Assembly (NCBI RefSeq): GCF_001015055.1
Contig: NZ_BBWZ01000007.1
Span: 124,001 to 188,000, forward strand
Length of the DNA: 64,000 nt
Direction: 5' to 3'
From: Aneurinibacillus tyrosinisolvens
Lineage (GTDB): Bacteria; Bacillota; Bacilli; Aneurinibacillales; Aneurinibacillaceae
Shown: positions 1-8,025 of the stretch, one piece after another
How positions within the stretch are numbered: position 1 is the first letter of the stretch
How the letters are laid out: each line of letters starts with the position of its first letter
Position numbers and translations under genes: made by a program
The notes under the pieces: model-generated
Told to the model about the DNA's origin: nothing
Databases searched by the model: none
Seen by the model: only the letters and a program-made list of their open reading frames with translations

Positions 1-969
1 GATAAACGTATATAAACGGATATAATCGACAAATCGTGTCTGGTATATTTCTTTCATTATTTGATTTGGAAACTGATAGACGATAATTGACTCCTTCATA
101 TAATTGTTTTTTTCCGGAAGACCTAAATTCAGATAATCCAGCAGGTGGGTATCGCTGTATAGCAATCCCTTGCCAAAGGTAATCTGCAACCCTGTGTGAT
201 AGAATTTAGAGAAATGGGAAGCATAAGTAATCCATTGATAATCATAGCTTGTATTGCCGTAATAGTTAGGATTAATAGCGGTTACGTCAAACCCGAGTTC
301 TTTCCAGGTTGTCACCCCGTACGAACCATAATTAGGAAGCCACATACTGTATAAACCTTTCGTTCTAATATAGCCATTTACCCGTTTAACGAGCTCTGCA
401 TCATACGGATCGATAGCTTCTCTTTGCCAATGAAAACCGCGGAAATTCAGCTTACTATGGAGGGAAGTTTCCGCTTTCCAGCGGTCTAAGAATCGGTCAA
501 TCCACCATGTGACAGCGATGTACCTGTGATCGTCTGATTTAAAATTCAGGTTTTGATTTTCTATAACTCCAAAATTATCTTGGGGCGGATATGGATAAGG
601 AATGGATACCCATACATCAAGGGGGGACTTCGGGGAGGTTAGAAGGAGCGCTTGAAAGTTTTGCTCCGGTGCAAACAACGCTTCAATCCACTGCAGCCAA
701 TCGATATGATCGGCAGGCTTCCCAAACCCAACGTAGAGCGGATAAATAAAATAGCCTTCCCTTATGGAAATACTATTAAAGATAAAACCCCCAAACATTC
801 TGTCAATTCCTTTTCCGTTAATCATATAAGAAACATACGGTTGTAGATCAGCGGCATTCCAGGACTGTTTATCTCCTGCTAATAAACCTCCGCATGGCAG
901 CATACAAATATGATTTTGAATCGGGGAATCCGTGGAAGACAAGTAGCCTAACGGTGATGTGTTTAACAT
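1..969 (-). CDS. DUF4855 domain-containing protein, C-terminus cut by window edge
   Basis: The minus-strand frame is open from an ATG at 969 to the window edge, giving 323 residues with no stop. An AAGGTG ribosome-binding site lies 10 nt upstream. Aromatic-rich stretches such as GFHWQRE, GLYSMWLPNYG and INPNYYGN match my memory of DUF4855, a family of unknown biochemical function with a glycosidase-like character. There is no signal peptide at the N-terminus. It diverges from the glycosyltransferase cluster starting at 1150, so a link to surface polysaccharide is inferred. The missing C-terminus limits certainty about the domain. Confidence 0.75.
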   Translation of the reverse strand, partial: MLNTSPLGYLSSTDSPIQNHICMLPCGGLLAGDKQSWNAADLQPYVSYMINGKGIDRMFGGFIFNSISIREGYFIYPLYVGFGKPADHIDWLQWIEALFAPEQNFQALLLTSPKSPLDVWVSIPYPYPPQDNFGVIENQNLNFKSDDHRYIAVTWWIDRFLDRWKAETSLHSKLNFRGFHWQREAIDPYDAELVKRVNGYIRTKGLYSMWLPNYGSYGVTTWKELGFDVTAINPNYYGNTSYDYQWITYASHFSKFYHTGLQITFGKGLLYSDTHLLDYLNLGLPEKNNYMKESIIVYQFPNQIMKEIYQTRFVDYIRLYTFI

Positions 970-1149
970 GCCTATGTCACACCTTCCAATGTTAATATTC
1001 TACTTGTACAGCATATGAAGGGCAGAAGGGATTCGTATTTATCTTTTGGCCTAATTTTCCTTTTCTTGCCTAATTTCCTTTCAGTGAATGACGGGTTGGC
1101 ATAAGACTGAATACATCATAGTAAAGGCTTCCTTCGAGGGGGAATCAGT

Positions 1150-2134
1150 GTGCGGATTGTTCATGCACCAACGGAGATAGCAGGCCAGATGGGGATTCTT
1201 TGCCATGGGCTACGCAAAGCAGGGATGGAGGTAAATGGATATAACTGGTTTCATTCCTATATTGGATATAAAGAAAATATCATGAATACAGATGCGTATG
1301 AACTGGCCAAAATCGTCGACCCAATTATTCAGCACTGCGATGTTATTCATTATCACAATGGAAACACGATGGTCGCTAATTATAACGATTTACCTTATGC
1401 TGCAAATACCGGAAAGAAACTTGTCATGCATCACTGGGGTAACGATGTACGCACTTCAAAATGGGTTAAAGAACTAAACCCCTACCCTCTTCCCTCCAGC
1501 TACCTGTCCGATGAAAGCATCCATCATCAGCTTGTCTTCTTTTCTCGTTATATCGATACCGCTATTGTTCAAGACTACGAGGTGTATCCATACGTACGTG
1601 ATTATTATAAAAATGTGTGTGTTCTTCCGTTAGCATGCAGAACGGAGCGATTCACACCTGTTTTTCCATCGCCGGATAATTTGCATCCTATTATTATTCA
1701 TGCCCCTACCAACCGCGAATTTAAAGGATCGGCCCATGTTGAACGGGCGATTGAACAAGTGAAAAAAGAATCTCAATTTACGTATATAGCGATAGAAAAA
1801 ATGAGTCATCAACAGGCTCTGCAGGCTTATTCCGCCGCCGATATTATCATTGACCAAATTATGTGCGGCTCATACGGCGTACTCAGTGTAGAAGCGATGG
1901 CGCTGGGAAAAGTGGTTGTCGCTTTTATAAGAGAGGATGTTCGCAAAGAAATGCCGGAAGATTTGCCGATCGTTATCGCAAATCAGGATACTCTGCACGA
2001 TGTATTGAAATATTTAATCATGAACCCCGAACTGCGCCATGAGATAGGAAAAAAAAAGCCGGGAGTATGTAGAGAAGTATCATGCTGTTGAAAAGGTAAC
2101 GGCTAACTTACTATCCATTTACCGGCAACTCTAG
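1150..2134 (+). CDS. GT4-like glycosyltransferase, paralog 1 (frameshifted near C-terminus)
   Basis: This is a cytoplasmic glycosyltransferase with a GT-B fold, predicted to move a nucleotide-activated sugar to an unknown acceptor. The start is GTG 1150 behind GAGGGGG. The N-terminal half has HHWGNDVR; the C-terminal donor domain has HAPTNREFKGS, then IIDQIMCGSYGVLSVEAMA with the GT4 glutamates. As written the frame ends at 2091 with an unrelated tail. Removing one A from the nine-A run at 2049-2057 restores a paralog-like ending (EYVEKYH...LLSIYRQL) that stops at 2134. The close paralogs at 2148 and 3923 confirm the expected tail. Donor and acceptor cannot be read from sequence. Confidence 0.85.
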
Positions 2135-2147
2135 TTTCACCGAGGAT

Positions 2148-3185
2148 GTGAAAAGGGTGAGTACAGAAAAAAAGAAAGTAATTCATGCACCGCTGGAAAT
2201 TGCAGGCCAGGTAGGATTACTGTGCGAATTTTTACGAAAGGCAGGCTATCATGCCACCGGGTACAATTATTACACTACGTACTTAAACTATCAAAAAATT
2301 ATGAACGTCGACGTATTTGAACTTATGAAAATAATAGAGCCTGCAATCGAATTCTATGATTTGTTTCACTTTCACAACGGGTATACATTTATCGACGACT
2401 ACCGGGATATTGAGATGATAGGCAGCAAAGGAAAAAAAATGATTATGCACCATAGAGGAAATGACGTGCGTGCGAGAACCCTGGCTGCCAGAGGAGCAGG
2501 CTATGTGAATCCTTATGTGAATGCGGATTGCTCTTTACCAGACGAGCAAATTCATGAGAACTTACTCCGTTTTTCAAAAACAATGTCGGCGGCCATTGTT
2601 CAGGATTTCGAGCTCTATTATTACGTTATCGATTATTATCGGGCCCATGGGAAAAACGTGTATGTTTTGCCAAGGCTTATTGATACATCTGTTGTTCTCC
2701 CTGTTTATACAGCGGAAAGAAAGGAACCTCCACTCGTGATTCACGCTCCTACCAATCGTGATTTTAAAGGTTCAGCTATTATAGATGCGGTAATCGAGCG
2801 GCTCCAAACAGAGATACCGTTACGGTACAAGAGGATCGAGCAAATGAGCCACGAGGAAGCACTGCAGTTATATAAGAAAGCCGACATTGTTATTGACCAA
2901 ATTCTCTGCGGAGCGTATGGGAATTTAAGTGTGGAGGCGATGGCGCTCGGTAAACCTGTTATTTGCTATATACGGCCCGATTTGGTTTCTCTTTATCCAA
3001 AGGATTTGCCCATTGTTTCAGCAAATCCTGAGACTTTATATTATGTGTTAAAAGAACTGGCGCAAGATAAAGAACACCGCATTCACCTTGGCCGGCAGGG
3101 GCGAAAGTTTGTAGAGGCGCACCATGAAGCGTCAAGGGTTATTCAGCAGCTGCTGAAAATTTATGAGACGGTACTAAGCCAATAA
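2148..3185 (+). CDS. GT4-like glycosyltransferase, paralog 2
   Basis: The 345-residue protein is colinear with the neighbours at 1150 and 3923. It has VIHAPLEIAGQVG at the N-terminus, HHRGNDVR where the paralogs have HHWGNDVR, HAPTNRDFKGS, and the donor-site block IDQILCGAYGNLSVEAMALGK. The Trp-to-Arg change in the first motif sets it apart and may mean a different acceptor. GTG 2148 is used as the start; GTG 2157 in frame is also possible, and neither has ideal spacing from a ribosome-binding site. It begins 13 nt after the restored stop of paralog 1, so the genes are probably one operon. Confidence 0.88.
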   Translation: MKRVSTEKKKVIHAPLEIAGQVGLLCEFLRKAGYHATGYNYYTTYLNYQKIMNVDVFELMKIIEPAIEFYDLFHFHNGYTFIDDYRDIEMIGSKGKKMIMHHRGNDVRARTLAARGAGYVNPYVNADCSLPDEQIHENLLRFSKTMSAAIVQDFELYYYVIDYYRAHGKNVYVLPRLIDTSVVLPVYTAERKEPPLVIHAPTNRDFKGSAIIDAVIERLQTEIPLRYKRIEQMSHEEALQLYKKADIVIDQILCGAYGNLSVEAMALGKPVICYIRPDLVSLYPKDLPIVSANPETLYYVLKELAQDKEHRIHLGRQGRKFVEAHHEASRVIQQLLKIYETVLSQ

Positions 3186-3204
3186 AAGCTGGGAGGAAAT
3201 TAAG

Positions 3205-3900
3205 TTGCCCCATGATCCCTCAATCGTGTTTGGGAAAAATGTCGTTTTAGGAGAACATGTTGTGATTGAACCGGGTGTGTTGGTTGGAGATAATGCTGTA
3301 ATTGGAAATTATGTCGTGATAAAAAAGGGAACCGTTCTCGGTAATGATGTAATGATTGGCGACCTGGTCGTACTTGGAAAAGAGCCGGCGTCAAGTAAAA
3401 AAATGGCCCGTAAGCCGCAAAAAACACTTCCTCCCCTACATGTTAAAGACAATGTGAAAATCGGATGCAATACGGTTATTTATTGCGGTGTTGTATTGGA
3501 TAATGATGTGCTGGTCGGCGATTTAGCAAGCATCCGGGAAGAGGTCTATGTAGGCCAGTCAAGCATTATTGGACGCAATGTTATCGTAGAGCCGAATACA
3601 ACGATCGGAAGCCGTGTGACGATACAGACGGGAAGCTATATTACTGCAGATATGGTTATTGAGGATGAAGTATTCATTGGTCCCTGCTGCTCCTCCTCCA
3701 ACGACAAATATATGGGAATGGGGAATTTTAAACACCAGGGACCGATAGTAAAACGGGGGGCTAAAATCGGAAATAACGCTACGCTCTTGCCCGCAATTAC
3801 AATCGGAGAGAAGAGCATTGTAGGCGCTGGAACCGTTGTGACACGCGATGTTCCGGCGGGGAAAACGATTGTCGGAAACCCCGGCCGGCTGTTGCCATAA
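3205..3900 (+). CDS. Left-handed beta-helix (hexapeptide-repeat) acyltransferase
   Basis: The 231-residue protein consists almost entirely of isoleucine/valine-patched hexapeptide repeats (for example VVLGEHVVIEPGVLVGDNAVIG), the signature of trimeric acetyl- and acyltransferases acting on sugars. A loop at roughly residues 55-80 interrupts the helix. The C-terminal GAGTVVTRDVPAGKTIVGNPGRLLP is the usual ending for WbbJ/NeuD-like sugar O- or N-acyltransferases. The start is TTG 3205 behind GGGAGG. Its place between paralogous glycosyltransferases suggests it decorates the same glycan. The substrate is unknown. Confidence 0.88.
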   Translation: MPHDPSIVFGKNVVLGEHVVIEPGVLVGDNAVIGNYVVIKKGTVLGNDVMIGDLVVLGKEPASSKKMARKPQKTLPPLHVKDNVKIGCNTVIYCGVVLDNDVLVGDLASIREEVYVGQSSIIGRNVIVEPNTTIGSRVTIQTGSYITADMVIEDEVFIGPCCSSSNDKYMGMGNFKHQGPIVKRGAKIGNNATLLPAITIGEKSIVGAGTVVTRDVPAGKTIVGNPGRLLP

Positions 3901-3922
3901 GAAAAAGGAAAGAGTGAGGCAA

Positions 3923-4906
3923 ATGAAAATCATTCATGGTCCTATTGAAATTGCCGGTCAGATGGGAATTCTTTGCGGGGCTTTAAAAGAGATGGGCCAC
4001 CATGCATACGGGTACAATTACTTCCAAACCTATCTGCAATACAAAGAAAACATTATCAACTCCGACCTATTTGAAATCGGAAAAATTGCGGGGGACGTTA
4101 TTAATTATTTTGATATTTTCCATTTTCATTATGCTTCAACATTCTTACCCGATTATAAGGACCTGGAACTGTTAGCCCGGATCGGAAAACCTATCATTAT
4201 GCATCACTGGGGAAATGATGTACGTAAAACAAGCATTGCCCTGCTAAACAACTCCTATGTATATACAGGTGATTCTCCCTCTGAGGATGAAATCGATAGG
4301 AAGTTGACAAAGATAGGGAAGTTCGCTTCAGCGGCGATCGTACAGGATTATGAAGTGCTTCCGTATGTGGCTCCTTATTATAAAAAGGTGTTTGTCCTGC
4401 CACTGGCTCTTAACCTTACGAGGTTTATCCCAGCCTACCCCGAGCCATTTAACAATGTACCCCTTGTTATACACGCTCCAACAAACCCGGAATTTAAAGG
4501 CACAGCAGCAGTAGAAAAGGTAATTAAGGAGCTTGAAAAGGTTGCGACTTTCCAATATAAGCGTATAGAGAACATGAGTCACGAGGAAGCTGTCAGGTTG
4601 TATAATCAAGCTGATATTATTATTGATCAAATATTATGTGGTTCTTACGGCCTGCTCAGTGTCGAAGCAATGGCACTGGGCAAACCTGTTATTGCATTTA
4701 TTCGGGATGACCTGGTATCGGGCTATGAAATAACACCGCCTATTTGTAATGCAAACCCAGATACCCTCTATACTGTATTGAAAGATTTGCTATCTTCGGG
4801 GGAAGTTCGGCGGCAAAAAGGCATGGCGGGCAGGAAATTTGTAGAAAGCTATCATGACAGCCGCCTCGTTGCGAAGCAGCTCGTTACGATATACGGTAAT
4901 CTCTAA
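3923..4906 (+). CDS. GT4-like glycosyltransferase, paralog 3
   Basis: The 327-residue protein is the third member of the local paralog family. It has IIHGPIEIAGQMG, HHWGNDVR, HAPTNPEFKGT and IDQILCGSYGLLSVEAMALGK in the same order. ATG 3923 is chosen because GAGG sits just upstream and the homology begins there; the open frame extends further 5' but would overlap the acyltransferase. It is the last gene before a terminator at 4915-4953. Three close paralogs in tandem point to local duplication, and small differences in the acceptor half suggest sequential steps in one glycan. Confidence 0.9.
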   Translation: MKIIHGPIEIAGQMGILCGALKEMGHHAYGYNYFQTYLQYKENIINSDLFEIGKIAGDVINYFDIFHFHYASTFLPDYKDLELLARIGKPIIMHHWGNDVRKTSIALLNNSYVYTGDSPSEDEIDRKLTKIGKFASAAIVQDYEVLPYVAPYYKKVFVLPLALNLTRFIPAYPEPFNNVPLVIHAPTNPEFKGTAAVEKVIKELEKVATFQYKRIENMSHEEAVRLYNQADIIIDQILCGSYGLLSVEAMALGKPVIAFIRDDLVSGYEITPPICNANPDTLYTVLKDLLSSGEVRRQKGMAGRKFVESYHDSRLVAKQLVTIYGNL

Positions 4907-4914
4907 TCCTTCAA

Positions 4915-4953
4915 AAAGCAGCGAATTGGACTCGGCCAATCTGGCTGTTTTTT
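4915..4953 (+). terminator. Rho-independent terminator after glycosyltransferase cluster
   Basis: CAGCGAATTGG pairs imperfectly with CCAATCTGGCTG across a short ACTCGG loop and is followed by TTTTTT. It closes the first glycosyltransferase operon. Confidence 0.7.
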
Positions 4954-5007
4954 GTTTGTTTTCCTATTTTTTAGGCAGCAGCCTTATCCCTAATCATGGG
5001 ACGTTTT

Positions 5008-5016
5008 CATACGATA
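5008..5016 (+). promoter_or_regulatory. Candidate mother-cell sporulation -10 element (CATACGATA)
   Basis: CATACGATA fits the sigma-K pattern CATANNNTA and resembles the sigma-E -10. It lies 35 nt upstream of the CotS-family start. No clear -35 partner was found at the expected spacing, so this is a weak call supported mainly by the coat gene behind it. Confidence 0.3.
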
Positions 5017-5050
5017 AAAGAAAGCGAAATGAAGAAAGCGGGATTCCTAC

Positions 5051-6070
5051 GTGAAAAATAGAGAACAGGTTGTTCGGACGGTTCGTAAATTTAACATCAC
5101 ACCCAAGGAAGTTCACTTTATCAAATCAGGTGTATACCGCCTTGTCACTTCCACCGGCCGGGCGTACTGCTTGAAGCGTATGAGATATTCCCCCGAGCGT
5201 TTGCGCTGGATGGATGAAGTGTTACAGATGGTTCAAAAACAAGGTTTTTCCGCACTAGCCTGGAGAAATCCAAAAACGAGAGCAGGAAAGACTTTATTTG
5301 TCAGGGTTGGCCAGAAACGGCACCCTTATATTTTAACACCATGGATTCCCGGATGTACGCCTGAACCGGATGCTGCCGGGCAAATGTACACCTGTGCGGA
5401 AGCACTCGCCCGGTTCCACCATGTGGGGCGAGGCATTGATATTCCTTCACACGGAGCGACCAGCCTTCTTGGCGAATGGCCGCGAATACTGGGAGCAAGG
5501 GCAGAACTTCTGAAGCGCCATGTGAAAAAAGCGAAGGAAAATTCCGAGAGGGCAGGGGTAAACGAAATACTGCGGGAGCACGGGGAATGGCTAATCGGGC
5601 GAGCCGATCATGCCCTTGATATACTTGCACGTTCCGATTATACCGAGCTTTGTGAGAAGGCGGGAGAAACCGGTTCCCTCTGTCACGGGGACAGCGGCCC
5701 GAAAAACTTTGTTATCGCACGTTCAGAACCTTACCTCATTGATTTTGAAACCTTGCGAATTGATTTGCGCGTGTATGATTTGTTCCGCCTCGTTCGGCTG
5801 GCATGCAAAAATAAAGGGTGGGAGTTTTCCATCGCCCGCAATATCCTTGATGGGTATCAGGCCGTATCTGAATTAGTGCCGGCTGAATATGAGCTTCTGC
5901 AAGTGTGGCTGCAATTTCCTCATAAAGCCTGCAAGCTCCTTGCTTCTTATGAGAATGCGGGACTCAAGTACCGAAAACAGCTTGAGCAAAAGCTTGAGAA
6001 ATCAATAAAAGATGAGCAGCATCTTCCCGCGTTCTTCAAGTACTATGATGACTACGCAAACAAGGAGTGA
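5051..6070 (+). CDS. CotS-family spore coat protein (kinase-like fold)
   Basis: The 339-residue protein belongs to the CotS/YsxE/YutH group, which has an aminoglycoside-phosphotransferase-like fold. Visible marks are YCLKRMRYSPERLRWM near the N-terminus, a catalytic-loop-like LCHGDSGPKNF at about residue 220 and an IDFETLRIDLRVYDLFRL segment that aligns with the metal-binding DxE/D motif. The HGD and D residues remain, so kinase activity is possible. The start is GTG 5051. It is followed by overlapping glycosyltransferase and HipA-like genes, as cotS is followed or preceded by cotSA in B. subtilis. It probably acts in the mother cell. Confidence 0.85.
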   Translation: MKNREQVVRTVRKFNITPKEVHFIKSGVYRLVTSTGRAYCLKRMRYSPERLRWMDEVLQMVQKQGFSALAWRNPKTRAGKTLFVRVGQKRHPYILTPWIPGCTPEPDAAGQMYTCAEALARFHHVGRGIDIPSHGATSLLGEWPRILGARAELLKRHVKKAKENSERAGVNEILREHGEWLIGRADHALDILARSDYTELCEKAGETGSLCHGDSGPKNFVIARSEPYLIDFETLRIDLRVYDLFRLVRLACKNKGWEFSIARNILDGYQAVSELVPAEYELLQVWLQFPHKACKLLASYENAGLKYRKQLEQKLEKSIKDEQHLPAFFKYYDDYANKE

Positions 6071-6075
6071 CGGGC

Positions 6076-7233
6076 ATGCGGTTGTGGATTCTGACAAATG
6101 AGTATAAGCCTTACATTATCGGCGGGCTTGGCATTGTTGCGACCAATCTCACAAAAGCGATGTCAGCGCAAAGCGGAACGGATATCACTGTATATTCCGG
6201 ACATTCTTCTCACAAAGCAAGTGAGGAACAGCGAAACGGCGTCCGAGTGGTTCGCTTTCCCCGCACCATGCCGTACTTTTCAAAGAACTACCGCGCCTTC
6301 CTCCCCTCCGCCTTCTCAGGCTGGCTGAGAAAGAATAGAGGGAGCGCGCCGCAGCTTATCCATGTGCATAGTGTGCAATTTGGAGAGACGGCAGCGTACT
6401 TGAAAAAGAAATATAACGTTCCCGTAATCTATACGTGCCATTCCCTTGTTACGATTGAAAGGAAGGCATCATTGAGGGATGCGGCCGCAAAGAGGCAGGA
6501 GAAACTGCTTCAAGTTGCCGATGCCATCGTCGTTCCGAGCGAATGGCAGCGAACCAAAGTAAAACAGTATTATCCGTTCTGCAACGATAAACTGCACGTG
6601 ATTGAGAATGGGATCCAGATAAAAAAGACGGGAGGAAGCAGGGGCGCCTCTCGCTACAAGCTTCTTTATATCGGCCGGCTGGTCCGGTCCAAAGGGATTG
6701 AGGAACTGCTTCATGCCGTTTCACTTCTGGCGAAAAGTAACAGCCGTGTAACGCTTGATGTTGTAGGAAGCGGATCACCCGCCTACTCCTGGCGGTTGAA
6801 TGCACTGGCCCGAAAATACGGAATAAGCAAGCGGATACGGTGGCATGGCTTTCAGAAACCCCAGGTGGTACAGAAGTTATACTCCTCCTATGGGGCTGTT
6901 ATTGTTCCCAGCCGCCATGAATCATTCGGCCTTGTAGCGCTGGAAACGCTGGCTCATCGGGTCCCTTTAATCGCTACGCAGGCAGGCGGGCTTTCTAGCT
7001 TTGTAAATGCGGAGGTGGCGGAGGTCATTCCGACAGTATCAGGCCCATCCATTGCGGGCGCAATCCACAGGGTGTGGAAGAACAGGGAGCTTACTAAAAA
7101 ACGGGTGGAAGCGGGGTACCGTTCGGCCCTTCAATACGATTGGACCAGGGCGGCTGCCGCTTATCAGAATTTGTTTCTATCTTATTTGCCGGCAGGGAGG
7201 GGGCAGGATGAACGAACAGGAATGGAAGCTTAA
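6076..7233 (+). CDS. GT4-family glycosyltransferase, CotSA-like
   Basis: The 385-residue GT-B glycosyltransferase has an N-terminal glycine-rich loop (PYIIGGLGIVATNL), an inner IHVHSVQFGETA, a donor domain starting at LLYIGRLVRSKGIEELL and the EX7E motif in ESFGLVALE. ATG 6076 is preferred over GTG 6067 because AAGGAG at 6062-6067 has proper spacing only to the ATG. The upstream stop overlaps this region, so translation is coupled to the CotS gene. The family match to CotSA is by context and general architecture. The sugar is unknown. Confidence 0.88.
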   Translation: MRLWILTNEYKPYIIGGLGIVATNLTKAMSAQSGTDITVYSGHSSHKASEEQRNGVRVVRFPRTMPYFSKNYRAFLPSAFSGWLRKNRGSAPQLIHVHSVQFGETAAYLKKKYNVPVIYTCHSLVTIERKASLRDAAAKRQEKLLQVADAIVVPSEWQRTKVKQYYPFCNDKLHVIENGIQIKKTGGSRGASRYKLLYIGRLVRSKGIEELLHAVSLLAKSNSRVTLDVVGSGSPAYSWRLNALARKYGISKRIRWHGFQKPQVVQKLYSSYGAVIVPSRHESFGLVALETLAHRVPLIATQAGGLSSFVNAEVAEVIPTVSGPSIAGAIHRVWKNRELTKKRVEAGYRSALQYDWTRAAAAYQNLFLSYLPAGRGQDERTGMEA

Positions 7234-8020
7234 AGAAACCTGGAAAGCAAAGCGGCAGGGCTATGTCTGGATTGTTGAGAACCGGGAGGGGGACCGCGGT
7301 TATTTTAAATTTACGACAAGAAGCCAGTGGTATTATGCCGGGCCCATGGTGGCAAACGAATGGGTTGCGGCAGCGCTCGCAAGGCAGCTCGGTTTTCCTG
7401 TAGCAAGGCTTGAAATCGCAGTTGTCCGGGGACCGGACGGGCGCGTGCGGAAGGGAATCGTTTCGATAGAAAACAAGGCTGCTGAAGTCGTAACGTGGCG
7501 TAATGCGGGTGAAGAGATTCGTAAACTGCCGGAGAAGTATGTGAATCAAATGGATTACCTGTGCGGGCTTGTTGTTTTTGATGCCTGGATTGCTAACATC
7601 GATAGGGCGATGGGGAAAAATCTCATTCTTTACCGGAATCAGACGGACGAGAAATATAATTGGTACCTTATCGATCACGGGCATGCTCTGTATGGTTCGC
7701 CACGGAAATGGAAGAGAGGAAAATGGGATGCTCCCTTATGGCAAAAACTGTGGCGTTTTTACCACGTACCGCAAGGGCTGCTTCGCCTGCAGTCCTCTCT
7801 TCCTGCACTTGAGTCTATGATTAAGAGGATAGAGAGCCTGGATCGGACGCAGATTGATGCTGCACTGTACAGCGTGCCGAAGGGCTTTCTGAAAGAAAAA
7901 CAAAGAATATTTATGAGGCGGATGCTCCTGCAGCGGCAGAAACAAACAGGAATGATGATGAAACGCTGGCTCGCTTATAAAGGAACAAAGGAATATAACA
8001 ACAAGGAAACGGGGAGGTGA
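7208..8020 (+). CDS. HipA-like kinase family protein
   Basis: The 270-residue protein shows the short HipA-like kinase layout: a nucleotide-pocket region with YFKFTTRSQWYYAGPMVANEWVAA, then NIDRAMGKNLIL (catalytic D and N) and WYLIDHGHALYGS (metal-binding D). It lacks the HipA N-terminal subdomain and there is no HipB-like DNA-binding partner next to it, so a toxin role is unlikely. The start ATG 7208 overlaps the previous gene by 26 nt, and its end touches the next gene. This fixes it inside the coat-glycan operon. The substrate may be a sugar or a coat protein; that is inference. Confidence 0.8.
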   Translation: MNEQEWKLKETWKAKRQGYVWIVENREGDRGYFKFTTRSQWYYAGPMVANEWVAAALARQLGFPVARLEIAVVRGPDGRVRKGIVSIENKAAEVVTWRNAGEEIRKLPEKYVNQMDYLCGLVVFDAWIANIDRAMGKNLILYRNQTDEKYNWYLIDHGHALYGSPRKWKRGKWDAPLWQKLWRFYHVPQGLLRLQSSLPALESMIKRIESLDRTQIDAALYSVPKGFLKEKQRIFMRRMLLQRQKQTGMMMKRWLAYKGTKEYNNKETGR

Positions 8021-8025
8021 TTGGT

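Noticed and set aside
7094..7684. 196-codon minus-strand frame
   Set aside because: It is antisense to the HipA-like kinase and glycosyltransferase genes, which have strong family motifs; it shows no ribosome-binding site or recognisable domain.
7208..8020. HipBA toxin-antitoxin module
   Set aside because: No HipB-like helix-turn-helix gene is adjacent, the HipA N-terminal subdomain is missing, and the gene is embedded in a glycosyltransferase operon.
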